Shown here in pieces: positions 33,451-50,112 of a stretch of DNA of 64,000 nt. The number at the start of each line of letters is the position of its first letter. Position 1 is the first letter of the stretch. The position numbers were made by a program, and so were the translations under genes. Source of the DNA: Zygnema circumcarinatum. Taxonomy: Eukaryota > Streptophyta > Zygnematophyceae > Zygnematales > Zygnemataceae. The notes below the pieces were generated by a model. It was not told the DNA's origin. It saw nothing but the letters and a program-made list of their open reading frames with translations, and did no database searches. Location of the stretch: positions 534,219 through 598,218 of the forward strand of contig CM074817.1 of NCBI GenBank assembly GCA_037447605.1, written 5' to 3'.

Positions 33451-34227
33451 CAGCGGCGGGGCACACCGCCACCGACACCGGCGGGACCGGCCCCGACCTG
33501 GCTCTGGCCGGTGCTAAACCCTCGCGCTTTTGGCGTACTGGCGCGTCCGACGGCACATGAGCAGCAAGGAGTGAAAACCATAAAAACCCTACAATGGCAA
33601 CACCTTACCTTTTTGCCAAGTCCCCGGTCTTTCAAGTTCCTGGAGTATTTAAGCGGTCATTACAAGCTTTTTTTGGTGTTTTAAAGGGTTTTCTAAGTAG
33701 AATTCCCTGTCACAGTCATCTCAGAATGTGCAGTCCACGAAGAAACGCTTCGAAGCCTTTGAAACAAATGAAATAGTTGGATATATCCTCGTTCAGGGAT
33801 CAAAAGCATTCCCAACTTTTGGCGAAGCTCGAGGATTGTCCTTGTGCTTGAAAAGCATCAAACACTGTGGGGACTGCTACAATATCACAGCCCCGCATGG
33901 CGAAAGAGCGGCAGTCTCCCAGTACTCCCCTTCCTGCCGGGGGTCGATGAAAATGTTTGACAGGTCCTCCAGCCTGGCAGATGTGAGACTCAGGAACCAG
34001 AATGGACAAGAAGGCCCTTGTGGCGAACACAGGTCTCTGCAGCTCTAAAATGGGTAAAGTACAGATCCTTGAAGACGTTCTGTGTTTGCTCTTACAGTTC
34101 GCCTGAGGCTTACAAAATCTTTCGATTCAATTAATACGGTGGACATGACACAAAAATGAGTCCCATGGGCCCGTTTCTAAAAATAGGATTACCATGTGCG
34201 ATTGACCTCACTACTCGGACTGAACCT

Positions 34228-37494
<3,267 letters not shown>

Positions 37495-38292
37495 GGCAGC
37501 GGGACTAGCGCGAAGGGCTGAGGATGCAGGGACGGGTGCAGCGCAAGAGCAAGAGCAAGGGGCAGCGGCGGCTGCAGCAGCAGCAGCAGCAGCAGGCGCA
37601 GGCGCAGGGGCGTGTGCGGGGATCGGGAAGTGGAGGCGCGGGAATGGGGAGGGGGTCGCGGGAGGGGGAGGGGGGAGGGTGGAGTCCCGCCCGTCTGATG
37701 GGGCGGCGCGGCGCTCCCATTGGTGGGGGCGATACCTTATCCGCGTGGACGCGCACTCCCGCCCGCCCGGGGAGGGAGGTGGACTCCCACGCGCGTCCTG
37801 TACGGACTGTACGGCACTCAACACAAGGGAAGTCAGCAGGCAGTGGCCAGCCAGCGATGATGGCATGATGATGGTATGGCTAGTTGCTGGACTGCCCGTG
37901 AATGGCTCGTGACCAACCGTTGGCAAGGCGCGTCGAAGCCGCACCCTGCCTGCCCTGCGGCGCAGAGGCGGGTGGCCGGGCCAACTCCGACTTGCTTGCC
38001 TCGAGTTCAGGCTTGGCTTCGGCTTCGGCCTCGGCCTCGGCCTCGGCGTCTGCCGCACTGCAGTGCACCTCTCGCTCGTGCACGGTGGTGTGTCTCCCGC
38101 AATACCAGGTGCTGCTACGCTGCCTAGCCCTGCACGGCTACCATGTGCAGTGCAACTAAGTACAGTGTATAATACAGTACTTGGGCCGTACATGTATTTG
38201 TGTGCTTGCCTCGAGCACTCCTTCCTCGTGTCATACGACTTTTTCTTGTCTTTTTCAAACTACCGTATATACCACATAGCATGCAAAAGTTC

Positions 38293-38382
38293 TGGTATTG
38301 ATCTCACGATGGCGATACCATCAACATGTACACGGACAAAATAAACGTAGAGAACCACAAGGAACTGGTCACAAAGGACCTA
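38293..38382 (+). repeat. Single-arm copy of the dispersed repeat
   Basis: Carries ATTGATCTCACGATGGCGAT, then ACATGTACACGGACAAAATA and GAACCACAAGGAACTGGTCA, matching the other copies. Confidence 0.7.
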
Positions 38383-39928
38383 AAGACCAAAGAAAAAAGC
38401 TAGCCACCGCAACAATTGAGTTGTGCACAACATTATGAGCCAAAATCCATTTGCCACTGTGCACGCATCAAAGGAAATGGACGCCCTGCACATCGATCAA
38501 ATCACCACAAACACAACAAGAAAAACCTTGCAATGGGGGGTGGGGGAGCTTAAAGACGAATTCACGCTACAAGCTAAAACTAACCCAATGTCAAATAAAG
38601 GGTAGAAAATATCGGGGTAACAGTCAACCAAGCAACGGCTCCAAAAGCAAAGTCGCAATCAGGGTAGAAAACTCAGCAGCAACAATCTCCTCAGTCAAAG
38701 TGGGTTGGACACGCGGGACAGACTCAAAGCAAGTAGGGGCGCACGAGCCTGGCACTAATAGTAAGCAAACTATGGGCATCACGCAATGCAACCTGGAACA
38801 AAAGAGCACCATCATCAACATGAGCAACAACAAACTAAAGCAACAAATAATCAACCACAAAAAAACGCGAAGCTAAAACACGAGCAACAAGAACCCAACT
38901 ACCCAAAAACGCAGTAAGCGTCACACGAACAGTCAAGATGAATCCCAAACCGCCAAAATAGGGATCAAAGTTTGCGCCAAAATAAGGATCAAAGCTTGCG
39001 TACACGGCAACGAATAATCGCCCGAGCAAAAGCGGCACGATCCGGGACAAACTAGTCGACGGGCTCAAAAGTGTCGATGAAAGAAGGGAGGTCCGCAAAG
39101 GCATCAGGAAGAAGAGTCCGAAGGCGATCCAAAGTGTCGATGAGTGTCGATGGTGGCCGGGGCAAGCGTAAAGGGACGAAGAACGCAAGCGACGCAAGAC
39201 AATGCCCACATCGCCCCAACTGAACCGACGATGTCGAAAGAAGGCATCAGAAAGGGAGGGCGGGCAACTGGTGCCTCACACACGAATGCGATCGCATGCT
39301 CAGCCTGCGAAAGCTCTCAATCCCCACCCAAAAAAACGAAAACACCGCCTACAGGTCTCGCGAACGGCACTGGCCTTACCACGAGGACGCAAGACGAAAC
39401 CCAAAGGGGAAAAAGAAGGACGACATGCCATGCAACAACATCTGATGGATTACACGCAAAGCGAGCAAGAGGCAAACGCAAAGCATCACGAACACACACG
39501 CAAAGCCCGTAGGATACGAGCGTAACGACGAGGACGACGGGACCAAACCAAAAACGACCAAAGGACATTTAAAGACCGAGCATACGCCCAAGCGACCGGG
39601 CTATGCCCAACATGCAAAGCAAACCTGGGGGTGACAGTGATGGGGATAGAAGAAGAGGGAGTGGAAGAGGGTCAACAAAAGGAGTAGGACGAAGAAGACA
39701 CGCACACATATGCCGGAACAAGCCCGCACCCTGACCAAAACATTTGCCGCAGTGATCACAAGGAACCCGGAAGGGAGGCCTGCGGGGGGGAGCAGCAAGA
39801 GGGGAAGGAGGAAGAGAGAAGAACGGAGACGAGGTGCAGGAGCAACATCAGACGACAAAGAAGGAAGGGGAAGGGGAACAAAAGGAGCGACGAGGAGGCA
39901 TGAGGAAGGAGAAGGGAAGGGATAAGGG

Positions 39929-40190
39929 AAGGTAGGGGAGGGGGAGGGGGAGGGGGAGGGGGAGGGGGAGGGGGAGGGGGAGGGGGGAGGGGGAGGGGGA
40001 GGGGGAGGGGGGAGGGGGAGGGGGAGGGGGAGGGGGAGGGGGAGGGGGAGGGGGGAGGGAGGAGTGAGGAGGGGGGAGGGGGAGGGGGGAGGGAAGGAAG
40101 GGAAAGGAAGGGAAAGGAAGGGAAAGGAAGGGAAGGGATCAGGGAAGGGAAGGGAAGGGAAAAGGAAATGGAAGGGAAGGGAGAAAACAG
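39929..40190. repeat. Purine tract (GGGGGA)n and (GGGAA)n
   Basis: About 25 units of GGGGGA with a few G insertions are followed by GGGAAAGGAA units. Regular G-runs could form quadruplexes. Confidence 0.9.
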
Positions 40191-41136
40191 CAAAAAATAG
40201 GGTAGAAAAGGCAGAAATGGCTGAATCAACGCAAATTGACAAAACATAAGAATAACAAGGACTGAAACACACAAAGATGAGACAAAAGGAACAGCGTAAC
40301 ACAACAAGACAAGTTACAGTACAAAACGCCAGAAAAAAGAGCAAAAAATGGCAGAAAAAAAAACCCCGCAAAAAAACAGCAACAAAACAAAACAAAACAA
40401 AAAACAAAGGCACACAGACAAGAACGACAGAGCAATGCAGCGGGACACGCCACAGGAAAACGAAAGAGCAACGAGAGGCTGCCACGTGGCCAAAGCAGAG
40501 GCGACGGCAGCAGTCGCAACGGTCGGAAGCGCCGCGGGTGCTCATTGCGCATTCCTTCGTCTTCTCATTGCGAATACTTTACCTCAGTCTTAGTAAATGC
40601 CTTGTCTTGCAATCGCCAAAATTTGCGCATGCACTCGCGGTAATTAGTCGCGAGCCGGCCTCAGCTTGCGTAATCTGCAGATGGGATGCGCCCTTGTGGT
40701 GCTCGAACAGCTACAGGAAAGGAGGCTGCGTTTCATAAGGAGGCTGCGTTTCTTTCGTTTTCTTCTGCGCTCGCTCGTTGTTTCTGATGCGCGTGATGAC
40801 ACGCGCCTAGGAGCTGCACGCAGCACCCAGCCAAACGCGATATGAAGTCACAGGCAGTGCAGCAGAACTGCAAGCAGACGCCGCCTGGTTGGAATCGCCA
40901 CGTCTTAGTAAGTAAGACGTGTTGTTTAGCTCATTGCTGAAGCAGTAGAAAGTCTGTGCAACCCTTAAGACTGACAAGTGAAGATATAAGTTTCATACTG
41001 CTCTCTCTTTATTGAGAATCTATACGACTTTTCCTTTCTAAAGGACCTGTTTATGATTCAAATGCATTTCGTTCAAAGGGAAGCAAACCGACGGAATGCT
41101 TTCGTCTTTTAGCAGGATTCTCTCGTGGACCCTGGG

Positions 41137-44100
41137 ATGGACCTCAATGCAGCACCCGAGGAAGGTACCTCTCGCAGCTATACGTCCTTCATTTCAATCC
41201 CGTGAGAATTAGGCTGGCTTTGAGATTACGGAAGCTCCACTCGTGCCTAGCAAGTATAGTGGTTTATCTAACGACTCACGATTCCACGGCCTGTAAAACA
41301 ATTTCAACGAGTCGGAAATTGGCTTTGGATGAAGAATAAAGTGTTCCTTTTCTGTTATTTCGTCAAATATGACGTGCGCAAGTGTTCCAAAGCAAAGAAT
41401 GTAGGTTTTCCGCTTCTCAATCAACGCCTGCCACGGTCAACTATGTGTACACTGTAGAATTGCTAGGCTCTTTTACTTTCTTGTGTGTGCCTCGGAACAG
41501 AGTTGAGCGCACGTTTGTTGACTATCTTTTCCTTACGTCGTAGGATGACACTGGTATTAAGCAATGTGTAGCAACCTTCAGTTCCATGAGTCATTTATCG
41601 ATCGCCTTCACCGCAATTCAGTAGAACAAAATCATTCATTGCTTCTTTCCAGTACACCGAACGATGTAATCCACGGTTTGGTCAAACCCGGCCCTAGACT
41701 TCCATAAGACCCTCCTGTGGCTTTTGAATTTAGAAGCGAACGGTGGTGGTACATCATACCAGTCGAAATTCTGAATATCCTTAATGGTCGGAAATCTAAA
41801 GATTGTAAAGCTCAGAACATTATTCGTGCCCGTGATATCCAGACATAGATCAAAGCTGAATTGACTTATGGAAGTGGGACTTGCCTCCGTTTGTCACAGT
41901 TTCTGCCTGGTGACCGTGCTATAATCAGATCAAGCCTCAACCTGGAGATGCAAGGCAACTCTCTGTGTGGACGGTGGTTGAACATTTTAAGCAGCTCTTC
42001 CTGTCACCTTGGGTCCTGTCTTCAGTCTTTTTTGGACAAATTTTGCAAACTTGGTGTGTCGGCTTTTGAGGTTGATGGAAGGTTACAGAAGAGAAGCACA
42101 TCTATATCTGTGCAGGTTGTGTGAATGGCCCGGTTTGGAGGGGTGCTCTTATCAATTACGACGACCGGTATATTTGCCGCGTCGAGTCGTGCGATACTCT
42201 CATACAGTTGTAAGTTCCAGCGTACCATAGAACATTCTTGCCATTAGTTGAATATGGGGATGTGAACTGCTATTGAGCCAGTTTGAGTAGCATGCGTAGG
42301 AACCATGATCTTCATTAATATTATGGTGACTTGTGGTTGTTTCTCGTGGTTCAGCTTCTCGCCACATCGTTTCAAATAGAGAGAATTCTTGCATTATTTT
42401 TCAGCAATTGTAAACTTTCCATCTCTTTCTCCCTCCATCCCTGTCTCCCTCCCTCCCTCTCTCCCGCCCCCATCTTGCAAAGAGCAAGTCAATAGCGCAA
42501 TAGCGCTTTTTAGGCCAGTTGATCCTGCTATCCTTTGGTCCCAAACGAAGTGCCGCGCATTCCCTCCCTCCCTCCCTCCCTCTCACTATCACTCACTTCC
42601 TTCCCTCCCTCCCACCCTCCCTCCCACCCTGTTTGTGCGTTTGCGTGTATGTAGTGCATTAGTCACACATGCTGTGTGTATGTCTTCTTTTCCAATTTCT
42701 TACGTTTCCTTCCGCTACTTCCCCTACATTTTTTTCCTGCTTTTGTATTATTTCCCTGTCGTGATGACAAATATGATCTTAAATTCAATCTGAGTAGTTA
42801 TGTTCGATTTGCTTCTGCCTTCAGGCCTCACGAGGTTATTGTAGACTCACGTTTTCCAAATCCTCGGGAGTTTGTGGATCTGACAAGTCGCGAAAGTTTC
42901 ACCATGACAGTTCAAGCTGTACATGTTGACCAGACACGAGAGTGGACAAGGTTGCTTCACACTATTTGGAAAAGCTTTCGGGTAGGCTTTCCTTTACCAA
43001 CACAGGAAACGTAGTTTGGCTCAGCAAGCACGACGGATCTCTCCAGCTGAAACCTTAACTGGCATACTGCTGTTTCAATGTGCAGAATTTCTTACTTCGC
43101 TCTTGATGGCACTGGTCCTCTGTTTCTTTTTTAGGGACGTTTATAAACAACGGTTCCGGTGTCGGCCAGTCTGGCTTTTGCCTTCTTCTGAGCATGAGGA
43201 TGATTTGCTTCCACGGTTACATCAGAATGCTTAGTGAAGCCCTTCTCTCTCGTATCAAGGGATGTCGTGGTTTTACGCCCACGATAGACATAAACATAGA
43301 CATAGACTTTGACATGGTTTTTTTAATTACGAGGTGATGTTTGGTCCTTTTGAAAGATTGAAACCTCGGAACATTTGACATGTGAGACTTTTGCAGAGTC
43401 TCCTTCAAGTGCAGTCCGAGAAAGTTTGATAACTTTTGTCGATTTCTTCTCCTATGACAGGTTGCTGTCCTCCGTACTGATGATTATGAAATGGTGCTCT
43501 ATCCGCCGAGCAGCGAACCTCGAACGGAGCAGCTTGAGCCGGTGACCGTGTACTACGGCAGACTCCCCGCGGGCCTTCCCCGCAAGCCCGCGAGCGCGCC
43601 CTCGCCCACCGCCCACGCGATGCGGCCTCAGCCGGGCATTCATCCGCGGTACTTAGATTCTGTGGCGCACACACATTCCGGATGGGTTTTTGGCGGAGTT
43701 GCGGAGCTTATCGACAATGCCAGAGATGCTAATGCCTCAAGGTAAAACGATGAGCCTTGATGAAGAGCTAAGTGTGTGGAAACAATTCACGCTTTTCCAG
43801 TTGTGAGGGGTTTGAATGTTTTTATGCAAATTTCTTTAGCGAGCAGGAGTCCTTCACATCTCTGATCCTCTCACACACGATGTTTTCCGGTGGGTGTTTC
43901 AATAATTGGACACGTACGGTAGTTTTGAGCCTGCTTAATCTCTGCTTTCTCACCCACGACTTCTCCATGGAAGCTGAACCCTTTAGTGAAGATCCTTGGC
44001 GCTTTCTTTCGTCGCATGTCATTTTTAAAAGATTGCGAGTCTTTGTTGCCATCGTATCACCAAGGCGTTACGTGCTCGATTGGAAGAAAGTGAAGTCTTC

Positions 44101-47100
44101 TTGTTTACATGAGTAGCACTTTTCTCAGAGCTCATACCTCTTCACATTCACATGCACTACGCCTGCTTGTTTGGTGAACTAGTTCGCCACAGTTGTTGAC
44201 ACTTTTTTTCTATGTGAGACAGCTTGCAATCCAGCTTATATGGTCGAACTCTTGTTATTTATTTCCTGCTTCACTCGAAAGTGTGAAATGATGTTCTCTT
44301 TCGTTGACGGGACTAGAAAGCTTATTGAGGCCGTCGTCAACCAAATGACAGCCTTGGCCTTACGTATGACATTTTATACCATCAACACTGCTGGGATACA
44401 CAATCGTGGCAATTCTCTAGTTGATAGTGATGCCTTGAGCGACTGTTTGAATGTTCTTGTCGCACACGTACATGGTTAACAGGTCGAACAGGGGCGAGGA
44501 AAAGGAAGGCAAAACAACGGCGAGCGGAGAATGGAGATGTGAAAGAGGCCGATTGGTAGGGGACTAGGAGGGACGAGCAGTGGAGCTCAGAGTGGGGATG
44601 GGAGAAAGGAGAGGGGGGGGGGGCGCTACTGCCATGTATCATGGGCCGTGACCCATGTCATGCGATGTGTGGGTGTGCAGGTTGGAAATTTTCATGGATG
44701 AAGGACAGCTGCCTGGGAAAGTTGAGCCTCTGCCCATGCTCTGTATAGCCGACAACGGCGTCGGGATGACGCATGAACAAATGGTTCGCATGTTATCGTT
44801 CGGCCACAAACCTCCGGATCAGGAAGATAAAGACCAGATAGGGCGTTTTGGAGTAGGCTTCAAGGTATTCTTTGTCCTCCTTTATTAGTTACCTCTCTGG
44901 GTTTGTCAACAGCTTAGTAAGGTGGCCACTTTCACTGGGCCATAACCTATTAACTTCAAACCGTGATGAGCTGAATATTGTGAAGTGATTGCAGACAGGT
45001 TCAATGCGAGTGGGAAGAGATGTCCTAGTCATGAGTCAAGCTGAGAAAGATGGCGTGCTCACGCGGAGCATTGGTTTCCTCTCCCAATCGTACAATGCAG
45101 AACGAGAGGTATTGCAGCCAACTTGATGGTTGGTAGTTCGGAGCTGGCTGGAGAAGTGGAAAGCCACTCAAAGGACAGAGAACACCCTCATTGTGATATT
45201 CTAGTCCCTATTGTGTCCTCTGTCCAAGTGGGTTTTTTTTCCCTAAAATGTTTTTGACTAGCGTGGTTTGTAGACATTGTCAATAGAAATTTTTTCATAC
45301 GCGGCCGTCACTGTGAAGAGATGTTTTTGTGAAGCATCGCAGTAGTTATGTATCAAATCCGTGACGAGGGGTTTTGGCTTCTGTGACGAGTCCGTGGCAG
45401 GTATTGGATGCCCCCATTGTCACGTACCGCATGAAGCGGGGGGGGGGCATGGAGGTGGACGAGAGCAGAATGACGAAGGTGCAGGCGGAGCAGTGCATGG
45501 ATGCCATAGCAACGCTTTCACCGTTTGATCCGTTTCGTCTTGGGGCAGAATTCAGCAAAATGTACGTTCTGCAAAACAAGCTTCTAATTTTATTTTGATT
45601 CAATGATAGTGCTGCTGAGTGTTAAGAGGAGGGAAGGTCTTGACCAACGTTCGAAAGTATTTGTCAGGGACCGTCTGTTGAACTTCTTTTCCTCACGGCG
45701 CAGAGATGAAGGGGAGAAAGACAATGAGGGAAATGGCGGGAAGACTGGCACACGCATCTTCATTTTCAATTTGAGAAAGGACGCTGGGATTTACGAGCTG
45801 GATTGGGAGAGTTGCAATCATGATATCATGATTCGGTCAAAGCGTCATCGCTCCCGTCCTGGCCAGATCGCCACTGATGTAAGCGGTGACATGCCCTGAG
45901 GAGCAATTTGTGGTAGGGGCTCAAAGTGATAGGAGAAACTGAAGATATACAGGGGATTGCTTCCGGTATCATTCGTCAATTAATCGTTTGTTGAAGAGTG
46001 CGCCTGCTTTTGACAACAAACGACATTCATAACAGTAGGAAATTCCGAGTTCCTAAACATCGTTATCGTCGTTCGCTTAATTGACGTGCTTTATCTGCAC
46101 CTTCTGTATCTGATTGGATTAAAATGTGTAGTGGGACAAGAAGTAAGATTGTCACAGTAAACAAATAAGCATGCTCATCTAATTTTTTCTTTTGGGTCTT
46201 GAAATGCATGTGATTCAGGTTCCGCTTGATTACTCTCTAACGGAATATCTGAAAGTGATGTTTTTAGGAAGCGTTCCCCGAATGCTCATTTTTCTTCAGC
46301 ACAAGCTGGTGAGCGCACAGCGCAGTTCAAGGTCCCGTCTGCGGTCCAGTTCAGGTCACTGTTTCACTTTGCTTCAGTCCGCCTGATAACAATGTGCGAT
46401 CACTTGTTGCTTGGGAAAAGCTACACACACATCGTCGCCTCTTTCCTATTGAACTTGCGTGGGGAGCATCTTTTTAATGCACGTGCTATGTCGTAACTTG
46501 TACCGTATTGGAGTAATTATATTTCTCGTTATCCTACGCATTGAACAGCTGCGTTCTGTGTCTCGCCAACCTCGGCGCTGAACCATGTAGATATACAGTA
46601 GGGGAAGCGTGGGTCGTTTCTCGCCGATGTGAGAACAAGTCCATAGCATGGAGGAGAAGTGAATGATAATTCCGATGAACCTTGATATGATGATGGCCAC
46701 ACCGTAGCTTTACATGTGAGCCGCATCTGCAGGTCATTGCAGAAAAGCTCGCGTGCGCCTTGCTAAATCCGGAAACTGTGAAGGGGAATATTGGAGGCAA
46801 GCCGTTGGAGGTTACTCTCGGAATGATGCCGAAAGAGAAGGAGAGAGGCTGTTGTGGGTTTTTTCTCTATTGGCACGGCCGCCTTATTGAGGTACCTTAT
46901 GGGTCTCATGCGACTGCATGCACTCTCTGCAAGAATGGAAAGCATGTTGTGCTCGTGCGCTGCCAAGGAACCGAAGACTACAACATGACCGCAATGTGTA
47001 TCTCTCATCAGTTCCATATTTTTTTTTTTTCTTTCCATAAAGATATAAACTGCTATGCAAAAAAAAAAAAAATTTGGTGGCCACTGAAGGCTGCTAGGGA

Positions 47101-50100
47101 AGCTACTCACATCTTTCCTCTGGCTATGGCGTCAGGCCTACAAGCGCGTTGGCAGAATGGAGTACGACAAAGACATCGGTCTCGGGGTCATCGGAGTCAT
47201 CGATGTCTCCCCACTCATGGTGCATCCACAATTCCATGCTCATCCCCAGTTTTTCTTTTCCCCCTTTTTTTTTGTAGTTGCATTTTATCTGAGGGTATTC
47301 TTGCGATGTATTCCGCCTCTCCTTACCTGCGTTGGACCCCCCTCACATCTTGTGATCTTAAACCTTTCCCTTCCTTTCAAGTCTTACGTCAAAGGTTGAC
47401 TTCGCCTCTTGGCAACTTAACTTCAAATGCGCCCTCTACACCCTTTCATGTACGGTTTTGAAACGGAGCTTGTTAGAAATGCAGTGCGGTGAGCTCTGCG
47501 GGTGGAAGTCTGACCGCGGCTTGTGCACATGCACTGCAGGAAGCCGATGAGAGCGGGCAAGTGGGCGTGCTGAATTCCAAGCAGGGCTTTGATGACACGG
47601 AATCATATGCCCAGCTTCTCAAATGGTTGGCCGATACTTTCAATAAGTATTGGGATACGCATTATGATACCTTCCGTAATGAATTGGTAGGTCTGGCTGG
47701 AAGAAGATGGCTGAAACATTCCCAGACCCTCAATAGCTCCATTCGATCAAATGGAATGCGAATTGGATATCATTTTGAGTGCTTTGAATTTACAGAGTAG
47801 TCACACAAGGCCTAAGTTGTCAACTCGTCCCCCTGCCAAAATCCCCTATGAGAAAGTAAACCTCTGCCTGGCTGTTTCGCTTCGTGATCAATCGCCCCTT
47901 TCTACCATAATGCCATTATCGCAGGCACTTGTCGTTCTCAGTATGTACTGTCAATGTGAATATCGCAGTCTGCAAGCATGAACCCCGCTAACTTCTCATA
48001 TTTGCCCCGCAGGTTTGCATTGGGTGCATCGCTAGCGACGTGTTGTCACAGTTTCAACTGCACATTTTTTTTATTGGACACCTGGAACTGTGACGTTCTA
48101 TGCAATTGTAGAGATGTATTAGCTGATTCACTTGCGATGTTACCTTGCTTCGTTGCTCCGGCCTCGTCCTGTGGAGTCCAAGTTGTTCCTTTATGTGTCC
48201 GGTTGCACGTTTGGTCGGTCATTTTGCTATGCTCCACCAGAATTTGTGACAAGCAATTGAGCATTGAGTGTTACCTTCTTGCTTTGTTCTGCACGTTATA
48301 TTCACTTTGTGCCACCCAAACCTATAGGCGCGCCTGAAGAATGGCAGGAATCTTGCAGATGACACCTCTGAAGGAACCGACGACGCGACTGTGGGGGGGT
48401 TTCCTTGTTTCCCGTTCTGACGGACAGTTGTTACCTCCGCATGCAGAATGTAGGCGAGAATCTGAGCTCCAATGTGACGCTCGTAGTGGAGGGAGAGAGT
48501 GTCCAGTGCGACAGATGCAACAAGTGGAGGAAGCTTCCGGGAGGCTACGATCCGAGTCAGCTGCCCGATGTCTGGTGTGTGCCATACGTTCCAACTTCTT
48601 TTTTCGCTGATCCTTGGACACAGGCTGTAAAATGGCTACACCATAGTGCGCGTACGAGCAGAAGTGAACTCGCGTACATCTGATTACATCCACTTCACTG
48701 AGGGCTGAAGTGTGCGTTGATAATTAGGGAACCCCCAACGTATTTTATAGAGCCATATTTAAGTCGAAGACTGGAGAGCTTCAATTGCATTATTCGTGGA
48801 AGTCCATGATTTGAGGTCGACTCATTCGTCGTACGGGTCCAAGTTGGAAGCCTCCGGAAGGCCTTCAGTAATCGATTCATACATCCATCTTGTCTCTCTA
48901 TTTGACCTACAGATTGATGGATGCAAGCAAGAAAACTTCTTGCTCCCCTTCCTGAATCCTTTCTCAAGTTGAAATGCATTTGAGCAATCAGAAAAGGAAT
49001 GGCTACAGGGAACACAGAAAAAGGGATAGGGGAGGGGTGAGGCCCGTTCCTGATAACGCACTCGTTGCAAGAATGCTCCCTTTAGGTGGTCGCTCAGCCG
49101 CTCCTTAAAACCTGCTCAGTGTACAGCTGGATTTGGTGAAGCCCATATGTCTGCTTGAGGAATGACTCCGAACCGGGCTTTGGGTTTCCTCGGGAGACTA
49201 GTCCCGTCATACTGGGGCTTGTATAAAACTTGGAGTCGAACAAATGGATGGAAACTGTGAATTTAGTGGGACGTTGTTATGCTCTTTACAGTAGTCCTAT
49301 GTGGTTACTTGTGTGCATTTGACGTATGGCTAAACTGGCCTATTCTTACAACCACATCTTTTGCGATACTTCGTTCTGGAGCATATGCAGGTTTTGCTTT
49401 ATGGAACCGAAGTTCTGGAGTTGTGAGAAGCCTCAAGAAGAGTTTCCAGACGGATCGATCACCACAGCGATTGGGCGTGGAAAGGAGCGAATAGCTGTGT
49501 CCAGAGCAATCGTTCCAACAGAGAGGGCCACAGCAGGAAAGGAGCCGATTTCTGCGAGACAAGGGCGGAAAGGTACTATATTCTTGCTTTAGCCTAGACT
49601 TGGCTTTGAGTGGAGCGACGACCAGTTCGCAAGGCAGCAGCGGATGTTGTAGGGAAATGCCCCCGCCCTGCTGCTTCCATTGAATTTTGTCTTGGCATAT
49701 CGTTCAGGACCAAATGGACACGCCTGGGTTGGGGTTCGGGTTCCCCTGGGTAATGGCAAACATCAACCGCTAATCTGATGACTTTGTTTAACATGTCGCA
49801 TTGAATGGTCCATATTGTTAACAGCACTTTTGCCCTCGAAAGCAAGGCACCACAATCTTTTGCTGACGACCTCCCTTTCCTGCATGGCAACTGTGTCTCA
49901 CGCTCACTGCCGCTGCACTCCATGTCTTTGCATTTGTTCTTTCAGAACCTGCTGTCCCTTCGTCAAAGACTGCCGAAGCCCCTCCAGATGTACGGCCCGG
50001 GGTGAACCGCGCGACTCAAGATAGAGACCCCCGCCGCGACCGCAGCTTCAGCAGATCAGGGGGAGAGGGCCACCGGCCTTCCGCAAAGAGACCAAAGCAG

Positions 50101-50112
50101 GACGAATCATAG
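41137..50112 (+). CDS. MORC: MORC-type GHKL ATPase with SPOC-like N-terminus and CW zinc finger
   Basis: Fifteen exons, phases consistent, about 710 aa: 41137-41164, 42116-42209, 42825-42981, 43461-43741, 44681-44864, 44995-45108, 45401-45561, 45704-45878, 46219-46308, 46733-46891, 47136-47219, 47540-47686, 48447-48578, about 49413-49572 and 49946-50112. It opens with MDLNAAPEEG (an EAR-like DLNxxP). A SPOC-like segment follows (VWRGALINYDDRYICRVES ... LRTDDYEMVLYPP). The ATPase has GGVAELIDNARDANAS (N-box Glu and Asn), ADNGVGM and IGRFGVGFK. An S5-like domain with ALLNPETVKGNIGG comes next. The CW finger is VQCDRCNKWRKLPGGYD ... VWC ... SCEKPQEEF; its internal splice is uncertain. The tail is basic (RRDRSFSRS ... 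KRPKQD). MORC ATPases compact chromatin and silence genes; CW modules read methylated H3K4. The first exon could extend upstream. Confidence 0.88.
42421..42632. repeat. CCCT-rich stutters within a MORC intron
   Basis: Two CCCTCC tracts (about 42430-42470 and 42560-42632) lie in the intron between the two halves of the SPOC-like region. Confidence 0.7.

Larger units (their letters stand above)
32357..34227. other. Intergenic region with repeats
   Basis: Contains AT-rich 'TTTATG' stutters (about 32725-32830), a palindrome of telomeric motif (about 32906-32938), a dispersed-repeat arm and 'TAGTACGG' stutters. Open frames at 33.7-34.0 kb show no recognisable domain. Confidence 0.5.
37495..41136. 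other. Gene-poor intergenic region between divergent HEMC and MORC genes
   Basis: Contains GCA-repeat leader DNA (about 37570-37610), a dispersed-repeat arm, A/C-rich DNA (38.4-39.6 kb), a short two-copy repeat (CCAAAATA(A)GGGATCAAAG type, about 38955-39000) and a purine tract. The long frames in 39.6-40.5 kb arise from the tract. No exon was recognised. Confidence 0.5.

Noticed and set aside
33728-34048. Possible gene downstream of HEMC
   Set aside because: Frames on both strands lack domains and consistent splice sites.
39601-40545. 314-codon minus-strand frame
   Set aside because: It is mostly a Ser/Pro/Leu translation of the GGGGGA tract; no start context or domain.
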